Shown here one piece after another: positions 25,401 through 38,125 of a stretch of DNA of 64,000 bases. This DNA is from Bactrocera neohumeralis (lineage: Eukaryota; Arthropoda; Insecta; Diptera; Tephritidae): assembly GCF_024586455.1 (NCBI RefSeq), contig NC_065921.1, positions 14,229,401-14,293,400 of the forward strand, written 5' to 3'. The position numbers were made by a program, and so were the translations under genes. Below the pieces are notes generated by a model that saw only the letters and a list, made by a program, of their open reading frames with translations, was not told the DNA's origin and did no database searches. Within the stretch, counting starts at the first letter, position 1, and every line of letters starts with the position of its first letter.

Positions 25401-25965
25401 TCAATATTTCAAGTGGGTGGACGTGGATTAGAACAAATAACTATGCTTGCATGTGTGTAGATTTTCGCTGTCCGTTAGATAGTCAATGCGAGGCGGCCTC
25501 TGAGTTGCTGCCACTGTCTCTACCGTCACCATCACGCCATACATATATGTATATTGTGTATAATACGCGGTGTGACAGGTGGGTGTTTGCGGTTTTGCGC
25601 TGACTTTGCTTGGCAGGGTTAAAAGGTAAAGCACGTTCCGGGCGGCAGCGCTTTGATCTGCGCGGCATATAGGCGTACTTTAACGCAATTTCTGGCAGGT
25701 ATATTTGTATAATTTTTATGTCTTTTATGCAATCATGTGTGTGTATTAATTTGCAAAAACTTTGATTGCTTGTCTGCGATTATAGTTCCTAGCAGGCATT
25801 TGAGTTGAGACGCTCTAAGCACTGATAAGCTGTTAAGGCTTGTATCTAGCTATGGATCCTAGATATTTTATAATGTTTCATTTGGATTTACATATACATA
25901 TGTATATTTTGTATAATATTTGTGATTAGATTAATTTTAAGATATACAAGTAGACGTGACGAATT
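22436..25965. other. Non-coding, no gene recognised
   Basis: AT-rich to 24.2 kb. From 24.2 to 25.6 kb it is more balanced, with GTGTGTG and A-rich stretches. Short frames at 24.2-25.7 kb occur on both strands and overlap each other, and none shows a recognisable domain. An ATG at 25,118 opens only an eight-codon frame (MGLKGGNH). Confidence 0.55.
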
Positions 25966-25969
25966 TCGA

Positions 25970-27200
25970 TAATTTTAGTACAATTTTTTTATAATGAAAA
26001 ATAATTTCAGAAAATTCGAAATTTCCACAAAATGTATTAATTTTTGAAGTAAAAGGAACATGTTAACTTCTTTACATGTATTGAATACGAATATATATTG
26101 AAGGTACTAAATATTATATCTGCATATGAGTTTATTTGAGATTTTAGTACTGTTGAAATTTTTTAAATGCCAGAATTTTAGTACAGAAGTACTAATTGTT
26201 ATGTTAATGTTTGAATAAATATTTTAGTGTTTTCAATATTATCGGCTCGAAAGTTTTAGTTCGGAAATTTAGTACAAAGTTTTAGCACTAAAGCGAAATG
26301 TACTAAAAAATTCTCAATAAGTTTGAAATATGTTTGTTGAATTTCTCTAAATTATTAACAATTGGACACCCAACTTTAGGTATTTCCCTTTGTGTTTAGA
26401 AAAACTTTGTACTAAAAAAAAGAAAATAAGTTATGTTAAAATGTGACATAAAAAATATGGTACTGGTTTTATAGGAAGTTAATTTAATTAGTTTAAAGAA
26501 ATTTTATTTATTTTTATTTTCTTTTTTAAGTTAAGAGTTCATGTAAACTTCTGTACTAAAACTTCGTGCTCGATTATAAAGTGATAGTACTAAAAATTAT
26601 GTGTTTTTATGTTTTCATTTAATATCTTATTTATTTTAGTTCTTTTTTCTATTCAAACGTTTTCGTATAAAAATTTAGTACAAAATTTTAGTACTAAAGC
26701 GATATGTACTAAAAAATTTTATTAAATAGTTTGATATATTTCCTCTTATTTTACTTAAATTAATGAATATTTCATAACCGATTTGGATGTTTGCAGTAGA
26801 AAAACTTTGTACTAAATCATTAGATCTTAATCTGTGCTTTACCGTAACATATGTATGTATAATATGATGCTGGTTTTATGCATACTGAATTTAACCAACA
26901 TTGTTAGAAGAAATTTTTTAATTTTTCTTATTTTTTTAAAAAAATAACATTTATAGTAAATTAGAATTTGTAAAGTACTGAATTTTGTTTGCTAATTTTT
27001 CAAGTTTTGACTGATTTTGCGTTTTTGCGTAGTTGCTGTAAAAATTAAGTGTAATAGCTGTAAACAAATATTTCAAACTTATTGAATTTTTTTTAGTACA
27101 TTTTAGTTAGGTACTAAAATTGTGTACTAAATTTCTGTACTTAAATTTTCGGGTTGAAAATTTTGAAAACACTATAATATTTATTAAAAAAGCTAACTCT
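25970..27200. repeat. Degenerate long-period repeat with GTACTAAA words
   Basis: Two recognisable units share AATTTAGTACAAA(A/G)TTTTAG, ACTAAAGCGA(A/T)ATGTACTA, then AGAAAAACTTTGTACTAAA about 125-140 bp later. They start near 26,268 and 26,675, a period of about 406 bp. Partial pieces lie at 25,975-26,200 and 27,090-27,150. Much more diverged than the satellite at 19-20.7 kb, but built from the same TTTTGTACTAAA words. Confidence 0.75.
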
Positions 27201-27204
27201 CCAG

Positions 27205-29425
27205 TGTACTAAGTACTTTCAATATATACTCGTTCTCAATATTTTTTAGGACTAAATTAATGTTTGCAAAATGGTTAACTACAAATTTCTCTATATTTCA
27301 TGGGCGGCATGAAAATTAATGTAAACGTGGTGCTTTTTTAGAAAGTGTTTTGGAAATTAATTTAAATATTTTTCAACATTTAAGGGAACTTAATTTTATT
27401 TAATTACATTCAATATACTAAAATCAGAAGTTGATTTGTCATTCAAACTAAATTGCTTTAGCATTTTTAGAGAAGGTTTCCGAATTGTGTGAGATTAAGA
27501 TTGGGTAAGCAACAAATTTCTCCCGTAGAAGCATAGATTATGTACATTTATGCCAAAAAATACTAAAAATGCTTCATTTACTAAAAACAAACACAATTTG
27601 CCAAACTTTCGGTGCGAAGCATTTTAACTAGAAAATTTCAAAGGCGCAACAACTTTGCAATTTTCCCAATTTTTTCCCCACTAAGCGCGTAGTTAAAAGA
27701 TAACTCATTAGTGAGCAGCCGGATGAAAAAACAGCAAAAATTTGCCAGCGAGGATGGAACCATTAGCTAAAGCCAGCTGACAGCAGACAGCGGACGGCGA
27801 ACCATCATTAATTAGCCTTAGCTGCTTCATTTGCCAAACGGTAAATCCCAGCCAAATTAACAACGCCAAAGAAAATGACACAGGCAACATGGCAGTACAA
27901 AAGCCAACAACAAAAAAAACTGAAATGAAAAATAGCGCATATTCGACGGTTCAAAAGCCTAAAACAGCGCAGAAGTGACTTAGAGAAAAAATCCTCAACT
28001 AACTGTCGGCGAGGAAACTAGTAAAAAACCCATTAGTGCTGATGTGCCACATGTGATAGAGGCTTTTGCACCTGTCACCGGCCTACCGGTGGCCACCTAT
28101 CGAACCCCGTGTACGAGCGACTAGTCTCAATGGACGCCCCCGAAAGCGGAGCAAAATCAAAAGAAATTACCGAAAAGACAAGGTGAAAGCAGTGGCAAGA
28201 AAATGACGTTGAAAAAATGCTGAAAGGAGCGAAGCAAAAATTGCGCAGAATGAACGCGTTAGGAATGAGGTCGTAGGTGGAGTTATGCATTCTTGCCTAG
28301 AAGCAGATTTGTTTGTATGTGTTTGTTTGCGGGTGTGTAAAAGGCTATGCTAAAAGCAATGTCCCAAAAGTAATGACCTGTCTGGCGCACCTGGGACGCC
28401 ACCAGCGGTGCGAGCGCTCGGCCTAAAGCACACCAACACACAACCACATATACTTGAATTGAAGTGTGTTTGTTTGTCAGCGCCAGCAGCTTTTCTATGA
28501 AAGCACGTCGGGATTAATTCCTTTGCACGCACATCCACACACACGTCGTGTAGCCTGACACTTTTCACACTTTTTCCCCAACATGTAATGCAGGTCTTCC
28601 AGCTGCTCTGATTGTTGTGACTCCATACCTAGCATTCGCAACTCTATAGAGAGTTCTTTGCTGGCATTTTAGACCGAATGAATAAACACAAAAAATTAAT
28701 GAGAAATTCCCGAACAAAAGCTGAAAGCTGACAGTAGGCGTTGCCGTTGATCTACGAAAGGATTTCAAAAAGATAAAGACGATGATGACGGTAATTGGAA
28801 TGGGAATGGTAACGGCAACGGCAACATTAACACGCTAACGTAGCTGTAGTTCTTTGTGGAAATGAGGTTAAGAGGCTGGGCGCGTTGTGAATGAAAGTGA
28901 GCTTAACCCGAGCAGATGCAAGCTCTCCCTGCAGTCTCTAAAGGATATGTGTGCTTAGTGGGTGGCCAGCGAGGTTGAATAGTGGTCGAGGGGATTGAGG
29001 TGAATAGAAGTTTTACTAACCTCAGATGTTCTAGTTTTTTTGCAGTTTGTTGTAGTAAAATGTTGTTAGAGTAACTAGTGTTGTATATGAAGTTGCCTCT
29101 CTCACTCAACGGGGGAAAAATCTCATTTGTTAGTGGCTTAAGTTGCTTACTTATGTAATTATGAACACATACTTTATTATAACATAGCGCAATGAAAGAT
29201 AGTTTCGGTCCTCTGTTAAGCAAAAAATTCTACAAGTATCAGGTGACACAAGTGGAAAGTGAAAATAAAACTTTAAAACTTACTTTTGAACAATTTTCAA
29301 CTTCTATATTACTTCAATACCGAACAAAAATATTGCAAATAATAGTAAAACCAGTTTTAGTTCCATCCAGAGTTGCTGCTTTAAAGAGCAAATATATTAT
29401 TTTGACAAACGAGGTATCAAGCTTT
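27205..29425. other. Non-coding, no gene recognised
   Basis: AT-rich to 27.6 kb, then more GC-balanced with several ATTAATTA words (27,805-27,815). A small GGTAACGGCAACGGCAAC repeat lies at about 28,807-28,824. Short frames on the minus strand (27.7-29.2 kb) have no recognisable motif. Confidence 0.55.
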
Positions 29426-29429
29426 CAAA

Positions 29430-29850
29430 AGGTTGATTCAAAATAATATAAAAAGTTGATTAAAAATAGTTCAAAAACTACCCAATTCTAATACTTGTTT
29501 AAATAGTATAACAAGCTGTCAATAAAAAATAATTCTCAAAATACCTTCAGTCGAAAGCAGAAGTTCTTTGAGGGTAACCAAAAGAACCTTACCTACATTT
29601 GGGCACATTTCATCTTACTTTAGCAAAGACACCCACCCAAACAAGTCGACTCAAAGTTATCTTAAAAATTGATTCAAAATATCCTAAAACCTACCCAAAT
29701 CTAATACTTGTTGAAGTATAACGAAATTGCAATCAAAAATAATTTTCAAAGCCAGTTGAAAGCAGAAGTTCTATTAGGAAATGACAAAAATGTTGCCTAC
29801 GTTTGGGCATATTTTCTTTTACTTTAGCAAAGACACACACCGAACTAAGG
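29430..29850. repeat. Diverged tandem duplication, ~205-bp unit
   Basis: TTGATTCAAAATA, CTAATACTTGTT, GAAAGCAGAAGTTCT and TACTTTAGCAAAGACAC occur in the same order in two adjacent copies, about 29,432-29,635 and 29,658-29,845. The second copy has several small deletions. Confidence 0.85.
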
Positions 29851-29854
29851 CTTA

Positions 29855-32000
29855 CAAATTAAACATACTGCACTTGAAACTGGCTAAATACATAATGTTT
29901 GACTTATTATCAAAAGTAATTAAAGGAAAATCTGGGAAAATTATCAATTTAAAAATATTTTCGTATTATAACAGGTAATACAAGCACATACATCTACTTT
30001 ATAACTGTAAACATATAATTGAGTTAGCGGGCTAAGCTTAAAGCCTTACTTTGCCTAATAAAAATCTCGTTCAATTCCAGAAATATCTACATATAATCCT
30101 TAATACTCACAATATTCCTTTCCATAAGTCAAAGTTGAACTATTTTAAGAGATATATACTCGACCAAAAAACTACATAACATTACACCAACAACAATTTC
30201 ACGCTCAAAATATGCAAAAATACCATAAAATGCAAAGAAAGTGAAAAATGGAATTAGAGCAACGCTGATGAGTTATAACAAAAGCTAAGCTGCCGGATTA
30301 TGGACACTGTGATATAATGAATTTACGCACATTACCACTGTAATAGTCACAAGCAAGCAAATGAAAAGTAAACAAACGTCCTCCGCACATATTATTATAT
30401 AACTGCGGTTGCTGAAGCAGCAGAGCTTAAAATCTCAACAAAGGTCGGCATGTTGCGCTATAATTTGTTGCGCTGAAGAGGGTGCAAAATATTTAAATGA
30501 CACTGCGTAGTGCTGATACAGCCGTGTGGCAGGTGGCAAGACAAGCGCAAAACACCTTGCAACCAACTAGTTATTAAGGGTTTTATGCGCAGGGTACTCT
30601 AAATAGTAACGAGTGAAAATTCATTAGTCAGGATTATGACAGCTCAACATGTAGCAAGCCAAATGAAATTGGTTGCAGGTGGAAAGATAGTGGAGTATAT
30701 GGTGTGAAATAGTTTAGATAAGTAGCTATGTATGAAATTTTTGAATATATATGTACAGCAGGCATGTAATTAATGACTAATACATATATTTTTGTTTTTG
30801 CGCCACGCTTATCGCTGTCAATTTGTTAAGCATATCTAAATATATACACACACTTTATTTAACATAAATTCATTTTACAAACACTTTATGCAACGTGTTT
30901 TGGAAAATTGATTAAAATGTGCGATTTGCAATTAATTTTGGCACAAATGAACAGGCCGCAGCACATAAATCACGGCAGTCAATTTAATTAATGAACCGTG
31001 GCAACAGCTGTGCTCAAAGTGTATGTATGTATGTACAGCTGTATATATATATAATTTTGCACACATATTTGAGTAACGGTACTTATATAAATAAGACACA
31101 TGCAAAGCTGCAAATATGGGCACAAATAAGTTACAAAAACAAACATTTTTTAGTTCCATAAATATTGCCATCGATATGAATATGAGCGTATGTAAGCCTT
31201 TGCGACAACTTTATCACGGTCATATTGCAATTGGTTGGCTATTAAGAGTCATTGACGTTTGGCTTAACCAAATCGGGAACAAAAACAAGAAAAACAGCTT
31301 GTTGCAAGTTAACCAGCTCAGCTTACGACAGCAGTGGGCAGTGCTTTATGTGGCGGCATGCGGCGGCATGCTGCTTATAAGCGGTAAAATATATAAAAAA
31401 GCGACGGTGTACATATATAGCCTAAGGTTTAAAAAAGACACAAATTACATATGTACACACGAGCATATGTATACACTTAAAGTATATAAGTTATGTCAAT
31501 GGTTGATCGATGACTACAGTTCATTAGAACGCTTGTAATATAAGTACTCGTGGTATGCAATAAACTATGGACTTAAAGTGAGTTATAATGTGAGATTAAA
31601 TCAAGAGAAAAAGAAAAAAATCTAAAATTATTTTTAAGCAAAAAAAAAATTAGAAACAAATATCTTAGATTGCAGAAAATGTTGAATGAAGCAACATTTT
31701 TGAATTCATAATAATAACTAAAAATATCCATTTTAAATTAAATCTATTTAAAATTTGACCCAATAGTATTTCCTAAGTATAGTTGTATTCAACTTATAAC
31801 TATTCGAATATTTTCCGCAAGTTCTATAATAACTACAGCAGCTATCAATTATTCCCTTATTAGGTGCATGACTTCACTAAATTACAAATACCCCTAAATG
31901 TAGGCAACATTTTATGAAATTTTTATTTTAATTGTGATTAACATATTTATATTTATTTTTGAATTTTGTAAACTGGTTGGTGGCGTTGGATGCGCCATTT
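29855..32000. other. Non-coding, no gene recognised
   Basis: AT-rich with ATGTATGTATGTAC runs near 31,020-31,035. A 140-codon frame at 31,116-31,538 has no recognisable motif or splice context, so I treat it as chance. Confidence 0.55.
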
Positions 32001-32004
32001 TGAT

Positions 32005-32330
32005 ACCCTATTTAGGACCTTGTAGCTCAGCTACTCCGTTGCAATCGAACCATTTGCTGCTCTGAATGAAACTACATATGTCCGCAGCTTTTGTTGTGTT
32101 CGATTTGCTTTGTGACATTTGCTCAAATTGTTTATAAAACTTTCCTTTAATCGTTTCTAGCGGGCATAGTACTGGCTCCGTATCGGACTCATCTAAAGAA
32201 GCTCCTAGCTTAGCCAACTCGTCTTCCTTTTGGCTGCAGTAACCTAAATTATGGACAACTTCCAGTGTGATTAACGTGGCTACCTGCAACCTTACCCCGC
32301 GGCGCTCAAAAGCACAGCAAATCAAATCAA
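32005..32330 (-). pseudogene. Non-LTR retrotransposon remnant: RNase H C-terminal tail
   Basis: A 105-codon minus-strand frame has KEDELAKLGASL about 50 residues in, the form of the conserved ADELA(K/R)xG motif at the end of retrotransposon RNase H. The tail follows with PLETIKGKFYKQF, a KSNTTKAADIC segment and FDCNGVAEL. Together these resemble the end of insect RNase H-bearing ORF2 proteins (W..T..C......WP..D..R...LL). The WVPGH block upstream is not clearly preserved. It is a different fragment from the one at 1-845 and covers a more C-terminal part. The frame is open, but without an RT domain it is a dead remnant. Confidence 0.6.
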
Positions 32331-32704
32331 AGCGTTAATCAGCGCCAGGCTTTTTCAGTACCAATTGGCAGTGTGGAATGGACACACTAAGGTCCCCCCC
32401 CTCTGCCGTACTTTGAGTCCGTCACGCGGTTGCAATGCAACTCCACATTCAACCGACAGAGTGTCAGTTCTTACCGCATTTCGGTTTTAATTACAACCAC
32501 CAAGCTACTCCCTGAGTGGCCAGTCCGCATGAGCAAGTTGGAGCGAACAGTTGTGCTTCCATACAGCTCTGGACTGATAGCCACACCACTCATAAAAAAG
32601 CTAACCCTAATTCTCAGCTGAACGCCTTCGCCGCTTAAACAACTCACGAGAAAAAATGCATTCAGTGGCCCATTCCCCGTGAGCAGAGTTTGGGTTAGAC
32701 TCAC
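32331..32704 (-). other. Possible further retroelement-derived sequence
   Basis: The composition is GC-richer than its surroundings, like the RNase H tail next to it. A minus-strand frame has SLTQTLLTGNGPLNAF near its start, loosely like the LT..L.TGH..F..YL block found downstream of RT and RNase H in some non-LTR elements. Its order relative to the adjacent RNase H tail would be reversed, so it could belong to a second element or be chance. Confidence 0.25.
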
Positions 32705-33290
32705 ACAAAATCTGAAGTTTGGGTTATCCTAACAAACCCAGCCTCCCGAATGTACTCATAAGATATCCCACCTTCTCCACATCATCATCGAAACCCAAAT
32801 TATGGACAAGTAGCGTTCACCTGCAAGTGGGCTGAAAGCTTATCTGAAGTTGAGATTAATCTGTGATGTCAACAAGGCAAGCAAAGCCGCCTGGCTGTCC
32901 ATGTATGTATATGGTTGCTTTCTGTATCCTCCGCAGTTATTCAATAGAACTTTACAGGCCTCCTCTATACTTAGTACCACCGCTTGGAAAATTGGATTTT
33001 ATTTTAAAAAGACTAATTATTCTAGTTCTAGAATATTAAAATTTTGGAACAGAAATGTGGTGCTAATAAACTATTGCCTACACTTAGGAGGCCTTGAAAT
33101 AGATCCGATGAAAAAATAAAAAATTATTGATTAGATCGTGAGTAAAATAATATTTTATTGCTAGGCGGTTTATGCCTTTAAGCGTTTATTATAAACAGTC
33201 TTCTAACCACACAGCAAAATTCTTGAAAAAAAAAAAATATTTTTCGAATTACGCGCAATCTTTAAAGGAGCTGAAAAAAGGCTCTGTTAC
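32705..33290. other. Non-coding, no gene recognised
   Basis: The stretch 32.70-32.95 kb is GC-balanced and may be old transposon DNA; the rest is AT-rich. An 89-codon frame at 32,850-33,119 shows no recognisable domain. Confidence 0.5.
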
Positions 33291-33294
33291 GGCC

Positions 33295-33502
33295 TTCTTT
33301 ATGCGTAAATATCTCGCCGAGTAAAGCAGTTTTCCAAACAAGGATAAGATTTTCATCCTTCAGTTTATATGGCATTTATTTGCTATTGTGGTCCGAGATC
33401 AACGGTTCCAAAAAATGAGCAGCTTCTTGAGGAGAATAGCACTTAGACAGAGTATCAGTTTCAGATAGATATTTCACGAACTGTTCAGGGTGTATTAAAC
33501 TG
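33295..33502 (+). mobile_element. Dispersed 154-bp-unit repeat family, copy 5 (deleted)
   Basis: Carries one degraded unit (CAGTTTATATGGCATTTAT at 33,361), the tail AATGAGCAGCTTCTTGAGGA at 33,414, TTTCAGATAGAT, and then jumps straight to the terminal CTGTTCAGGGTGTATT at about 33,483. The stretch between the tail and the terminal hairpin is deleted. Confidence 0.8.
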
Positions 33503-33505
33503 AAA

Positions 33506-36300
33506 GAACTAATTGAGCTGTACGGCTACCATTTAGAAAACTGTAGCTGCGAAACTAATAATAATATTCATTTAAAATTTTAATATGATGTTTTCAAAGC
33601 TATAGGCTAACTATCAAAACATCAAATAAAAAACACAATTTTTTTTTTTCAAAATTTCACACACGTATAGCCCTTAAAAATATTGAAAATTACATAGACA
33701 ATATGTAAAAAATAAACTCAATATGGACCACAGTGCACAAAGAATTTCTTTCACAACTCGATACCCTTGTCAAATGGAATTGTTTAATAAACAGTGCGAA
33801 GGTCCCACAGCGAACTATATTATGCAATAACAATGACACTGCCAAGCGAATGAATTACTGAATTGTGAATAAAACGTTAAAGAGTTGGCAGCTTGGCTAC
33901 ACGCGCTTGCCAGTATGTAGCGTGGACGACAGGCGCCAATATGCAGCAAATCCATTAGCGCATGCGCAGTCAACGACAGATCGAAAAAAACATAAAAAAT
34001 TAAAAATAAATAAATTTTGCAAGCAAAGCAGAAAAAATAAGCAAAAATAGCTGCGAAAAACTAAAAAAAAAAAAACAATAACAACAACAAAATGCAGTAC
34101 AAGCGTCACAGCGAGTTAAGCAGCGCACAAGTTTTGCGCGCGCTGACATTGCAAGCCATTAATATAAGCGCGCTTGTATGTTTCTTAGTTGATAAATCCA
34201 CTTTTCGTCGCGCTTTTGTGGCAACTCTGCGCATATGTGTATGTGTGTAAGTATGTGGCACACTGGCATGAGCGCACTCATTCACTTGACTTGACTATCT
34301 GGCTGGCTGGCGCTAAAACGCTTGTACGCTGTCACAGCGTATTTGAATTATGAACTCATTATGTGGCACGTTAGCTAGCAACTTGCAACATTTTGCTTAG
34401 AGTTTCAACTGGCTGCGGTTTGCGCTGTTTTTTGTTTGTGGTTGTTGTTTGCTGCAACTGCTCAGACGACAGCGCCTAATCAGTGAGCCAAGTGCATGCA
34501 GCCGCATACACAACGCGCAGCCGTGTGTGCAACTGTGATTTCAACGAACCGTTTTTATTTGTGTTTTGTGTGCGCAACCTGCTTCGTTTCGGGTAGTTGC
34601 AACTGTAATTGCGCATGTAAACATAAATAAATGCAGTTATTGTGGCAACAACACAGCATGCAACCGTGCAATTGCTACCAGCAGCATTTGCAACAAATGC
34701 AGTGGCATGCACATGTCCACATATCGACACATATAACAGTGGCGGCCACGCTGCTGTGCCGTCCATGCGCTTGACCATTTACATGCATCGTAGACAAAGG
34801 CAAAAAGAAAGCCATGCATTCGTAGAAATGGTGAAAATCAGCATGCGACATGTGGCATGTAGCGTGCAGCATGCAAAATGGGCCACATGAAAATGCACTC
34901 AATGTCAGTTGAGCAAACCCAAAACGCGCAAAAAACAAACGTGAAAATATAAATGACAGTTGTAAAATGCAACAGTTATGTACGAAATACAACAACAATA
35001 AAAAATAACAGCCTAAAACTGCTATATTTGACTGCGGCAATCTAGCGCACCGGCTATCTGTGCAACGGTGGGCGCATGACAACGGCCTACACCCAAGCTC
35101 CAGCTTCACGGCATGCCACAGTGCCTCACCAGCCATTGCAACGCCTGTAGGCGGTGTCCGTAGGCCTTCATGTGCGCCCATATCTAGCTGACTATGTGTA
35201 TGTAATTGCTACACGCCATTCAAGCAGCTAACTGACAGCATGCACATTTGGGGCATGTTGCATAGCGCGCTTAGTGATGGCGCACAGTAGTTGTTGACAT
35301 TTACGCGTGAGTCGCGACTGTAAAGCTGCGCGCCTAACGGCGTTGGCTGCGGCGCGGAGATTTTGATTTGCAACATAATTCGATTTAACGGTTTTTCGTA
35401 CTTTTTCAGCATTTTTCTTAGTAGTTTTTGTTGTTACTTTTTCTTTGCTGAGCATAATATTATTCAGCGCTATCTAAAATGCATAAATAATTGTTGTTCA
35501 ATCTTGAATTTTTTTCAAACATTTTTTTTTAACTTTTGTTGCCAGTCATTTTGAAATATATTTGTCCAGTCATTTTTGCTTTTGAAAGCAATTTTTGGTT
35601 TAAAGTTATTTGCTTAGCATAAATTATGTATGCGCGTTGCAGAGGCGTATTTTCGCACTTGGAATAATCATATCTGTGGTGACATATTTCATTGCTTTGA
35701 AGCGGATAAACACATGCCACATAACGGTATACAAACATAGATAAACGCTCTGTAAAAGCTGCACCACTGTTAATTAAATGTATCTTTTGGTTGCATTTAA
35801 TTGAGAGTGAATTTAATTAATTCAAATTAAATGCTTTTGCAATGGCTGATTTGTGCCGATTACCGCTGTACTTATACACATTTATACATATATATGTACT
35901 TTTAAAAAGTTTTTTTATGCACTACTTTGGTGTGCTTTCGTATGCAATGAAGGTCACTCGAAAGCATTTAATAGCAAAAATAATTGCAAATGACTTCAAT
36001 TACAGTAAATGATTCTCTCAGCGTTTTTGAAATATGTTTGGAGGATTTTTTTATTCAGGTATCAAATTGCATGAGTGAATCGATTCGATAACTTTTTTCC
36101 AAATTTAGTATAATTATATTTCAATTTTGTGATTTGTGTTCGATAATCGCTGCTTAAACAGTAGAGAAACAGCAGATGCTCTCAACATCTGTTATGGAAC
36201 AGAACCAAAACTTTTTGGTTTATATCTTTGATATGAATTGAAAAATTTCTATAAAACAACGCACATTTTTAGCAATTGGGACTTAAGTTTACCAATGTTC
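33506..36300. other. Non-coding, includes a GC-richer island
   Basis: The stretch 34.1-35.35 kb has a higher GC content and many TGCATG, GCATGC and TTGCAAC words, with long overlapping frames on both strands (168 codons on minus at 34,675-35,181). None has a recognisable domain. The rest is AT-rich with AACAACAA runs near 34,080. Confidence 0.5.
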
Positions 36301-36309
36301 TAGATTTTT

Positions 36310-38020
36310 ATCATATGTGGCAACCCTGATCAAAAATAACTCCGGTAAAAATTTTTCTTAAAGATATTCATTTCGAAGTTAACATTGTAATATATAATTT
36401 ACTAAACATTTTAATTGAATATTAATTTTAAAAAGGTGGCAACTCTTTCTTGAAGCTCTTCTAAAACATATTTGGCTTGATGTTAACAGAGTAATATGTA
36501 CTTTACCTAACCATTTATTTGAATTTAACTTTTCAAGATATGGCAACTCCTTAAATATTTTTTCAAAGACTCGTTCTAAACTCGGTTAAGTTTGATTTTC
36601 ATATTGCAAATTTTGTTTAATGCAAAAATTAATTGAATATTAATGTTAACAAGGCAACCCTTAATATCATTCCTCTAAAATTCTCCTTAAACTTATTTTT
36701 TTATGTTCATATACAATTTTTCAATTTAATCAACAATTTAATGACACATTGATTTTAAAAAGGGTGGCAACCCTTAAGATAATTTCTTAACAAATCTTTG
36801 TAAATATGTTAAGTTTGCTGCTCATATCATAATATTCAGTTTAGTCAAAAATTTATTTGCGAATTGATTTCTAAAACGTGGCAACCCTTAATATAATTTC
36901 TTTAAGAATCTTCTTAAACATATGAAGTTTGATGTTTATATAGCATTATTAAATTTAATTAACAAACGGCACACTGATTTAAATAGGGGTGGCAACCCTT
37001 GAAATAATTAATAAAAAATCTTTGTAAATATGTTAAGTTTGCTGCTCATATTACTGTATTTAACAACAATTTAATGGAATACTATTTTCTAAAAAGTTGG
37101 CAACCCCATGAATAATTTCAAAAAAATTTTCTTAAACATATTTAGTTTGCTGCTCATATTGCAATATTTCGTTTATTCAAAAAATGTACGGAATACTACT
37201 TTTAAAAAAGTGGCAACCCTTAAAATATTTTTTAAAAAATCGTCCTTAACATATTTAGTTCGATATTAAAATAGCAATAATTCGTTTATTCAACATTTTA
37301 GTGAAATACTTTTTTTTAAAAGGTGGCAACTGTTATAAAAATATATTAAACAATATCCTCAACAATTTTAACTTGCTGAAGTTGGTGTTTATAACGTAAT
37401 ATTTGACTTATTCAACAATTTTTTGGAGTGTAAATTTTTAAATACGTGGCAACCCTACTAAAAAATTTACTAAAAATACCTAAATAAATTTGTTTTTATG
37501 TTTATAACAATTTAATGCCTTTTCTCTATAAACTTTCTGGAATACATTTTTCAAAAGATGGCAACTCTACCCAAAAATAATTTCCAATTGCAATAGGTTC
37601 ATCTTTATAACGTTACATTATACATATGTATGTATGTAATGTGTATATATGTATTATGTAACTATAATACTCGTACCACTATATAATTAAGAATTTTTTG
37701 CAGATGTTATTGTATACAATAATTTTATTAAGTGGCAACTCTTCCAAAAATTATTTTCTTAATAAAATAATATTATATATTTAATGTTTTTTCTATTTAA
37801 ATGTTATTGAATAGAATTTTTTTTATATGGCAACTCTATGCAAATTATTTTCCAACTGCATTGGCAGCCCATTTCATTAATGTTGTTCTTTTATTTGTTC
37901 ATTTAGAAGGGAATAATGTTTATATAATATATTCTTAACAATTTTTAGTCTTGCCTACTTTTTCAAAATTCTCATTTTTTTAACATTTTAACATATTTAA
38001 ATTTTCATAGCTGGCAACTC
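36310..38020. repeat. ~112-bp satellite with GTGGCAACCCT core, about 15 units
   Basis: The core GTGGCAAC(C/T)C or a close variant occurs near 36,316, 36,435, 36,540, 36,650, 36,765, 36,878, 36,990, 37,098, 37,210, 37,322, 37,446, 37,558, 37,732, 37,828 and 38,012. Most steps are 105-119 bp; the later ones are irregular, with units partly lost. After the core, units share AATAATTTC, CTTAAACATATTTAGTTTG, CTGCTCATAT and TTATTCAACAATTTA. Units are well diverged apart from the core. A single inverted core (GGGTTGCCACCC) sits at about 38,113. Confidence 0.9.
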
Positions 38021-38125
38021 TTCTCAAATGTACTAGTTTTCCTAAATCCCTTTAGTTTGATCATATTAATAATACGTCGGTTTTGCTTTTAAACAGTAAT
38101 TTATTGGTTAAAAGGGTTGCCACCC

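Noticed and set aside
34675..35181. 168-codon minus-strand frame in a GC-richer island
   Set aside because: Cys/His/Phe-rich composition typical of the complement of CA- and GCATGC-rich DNA; no domain recognised.
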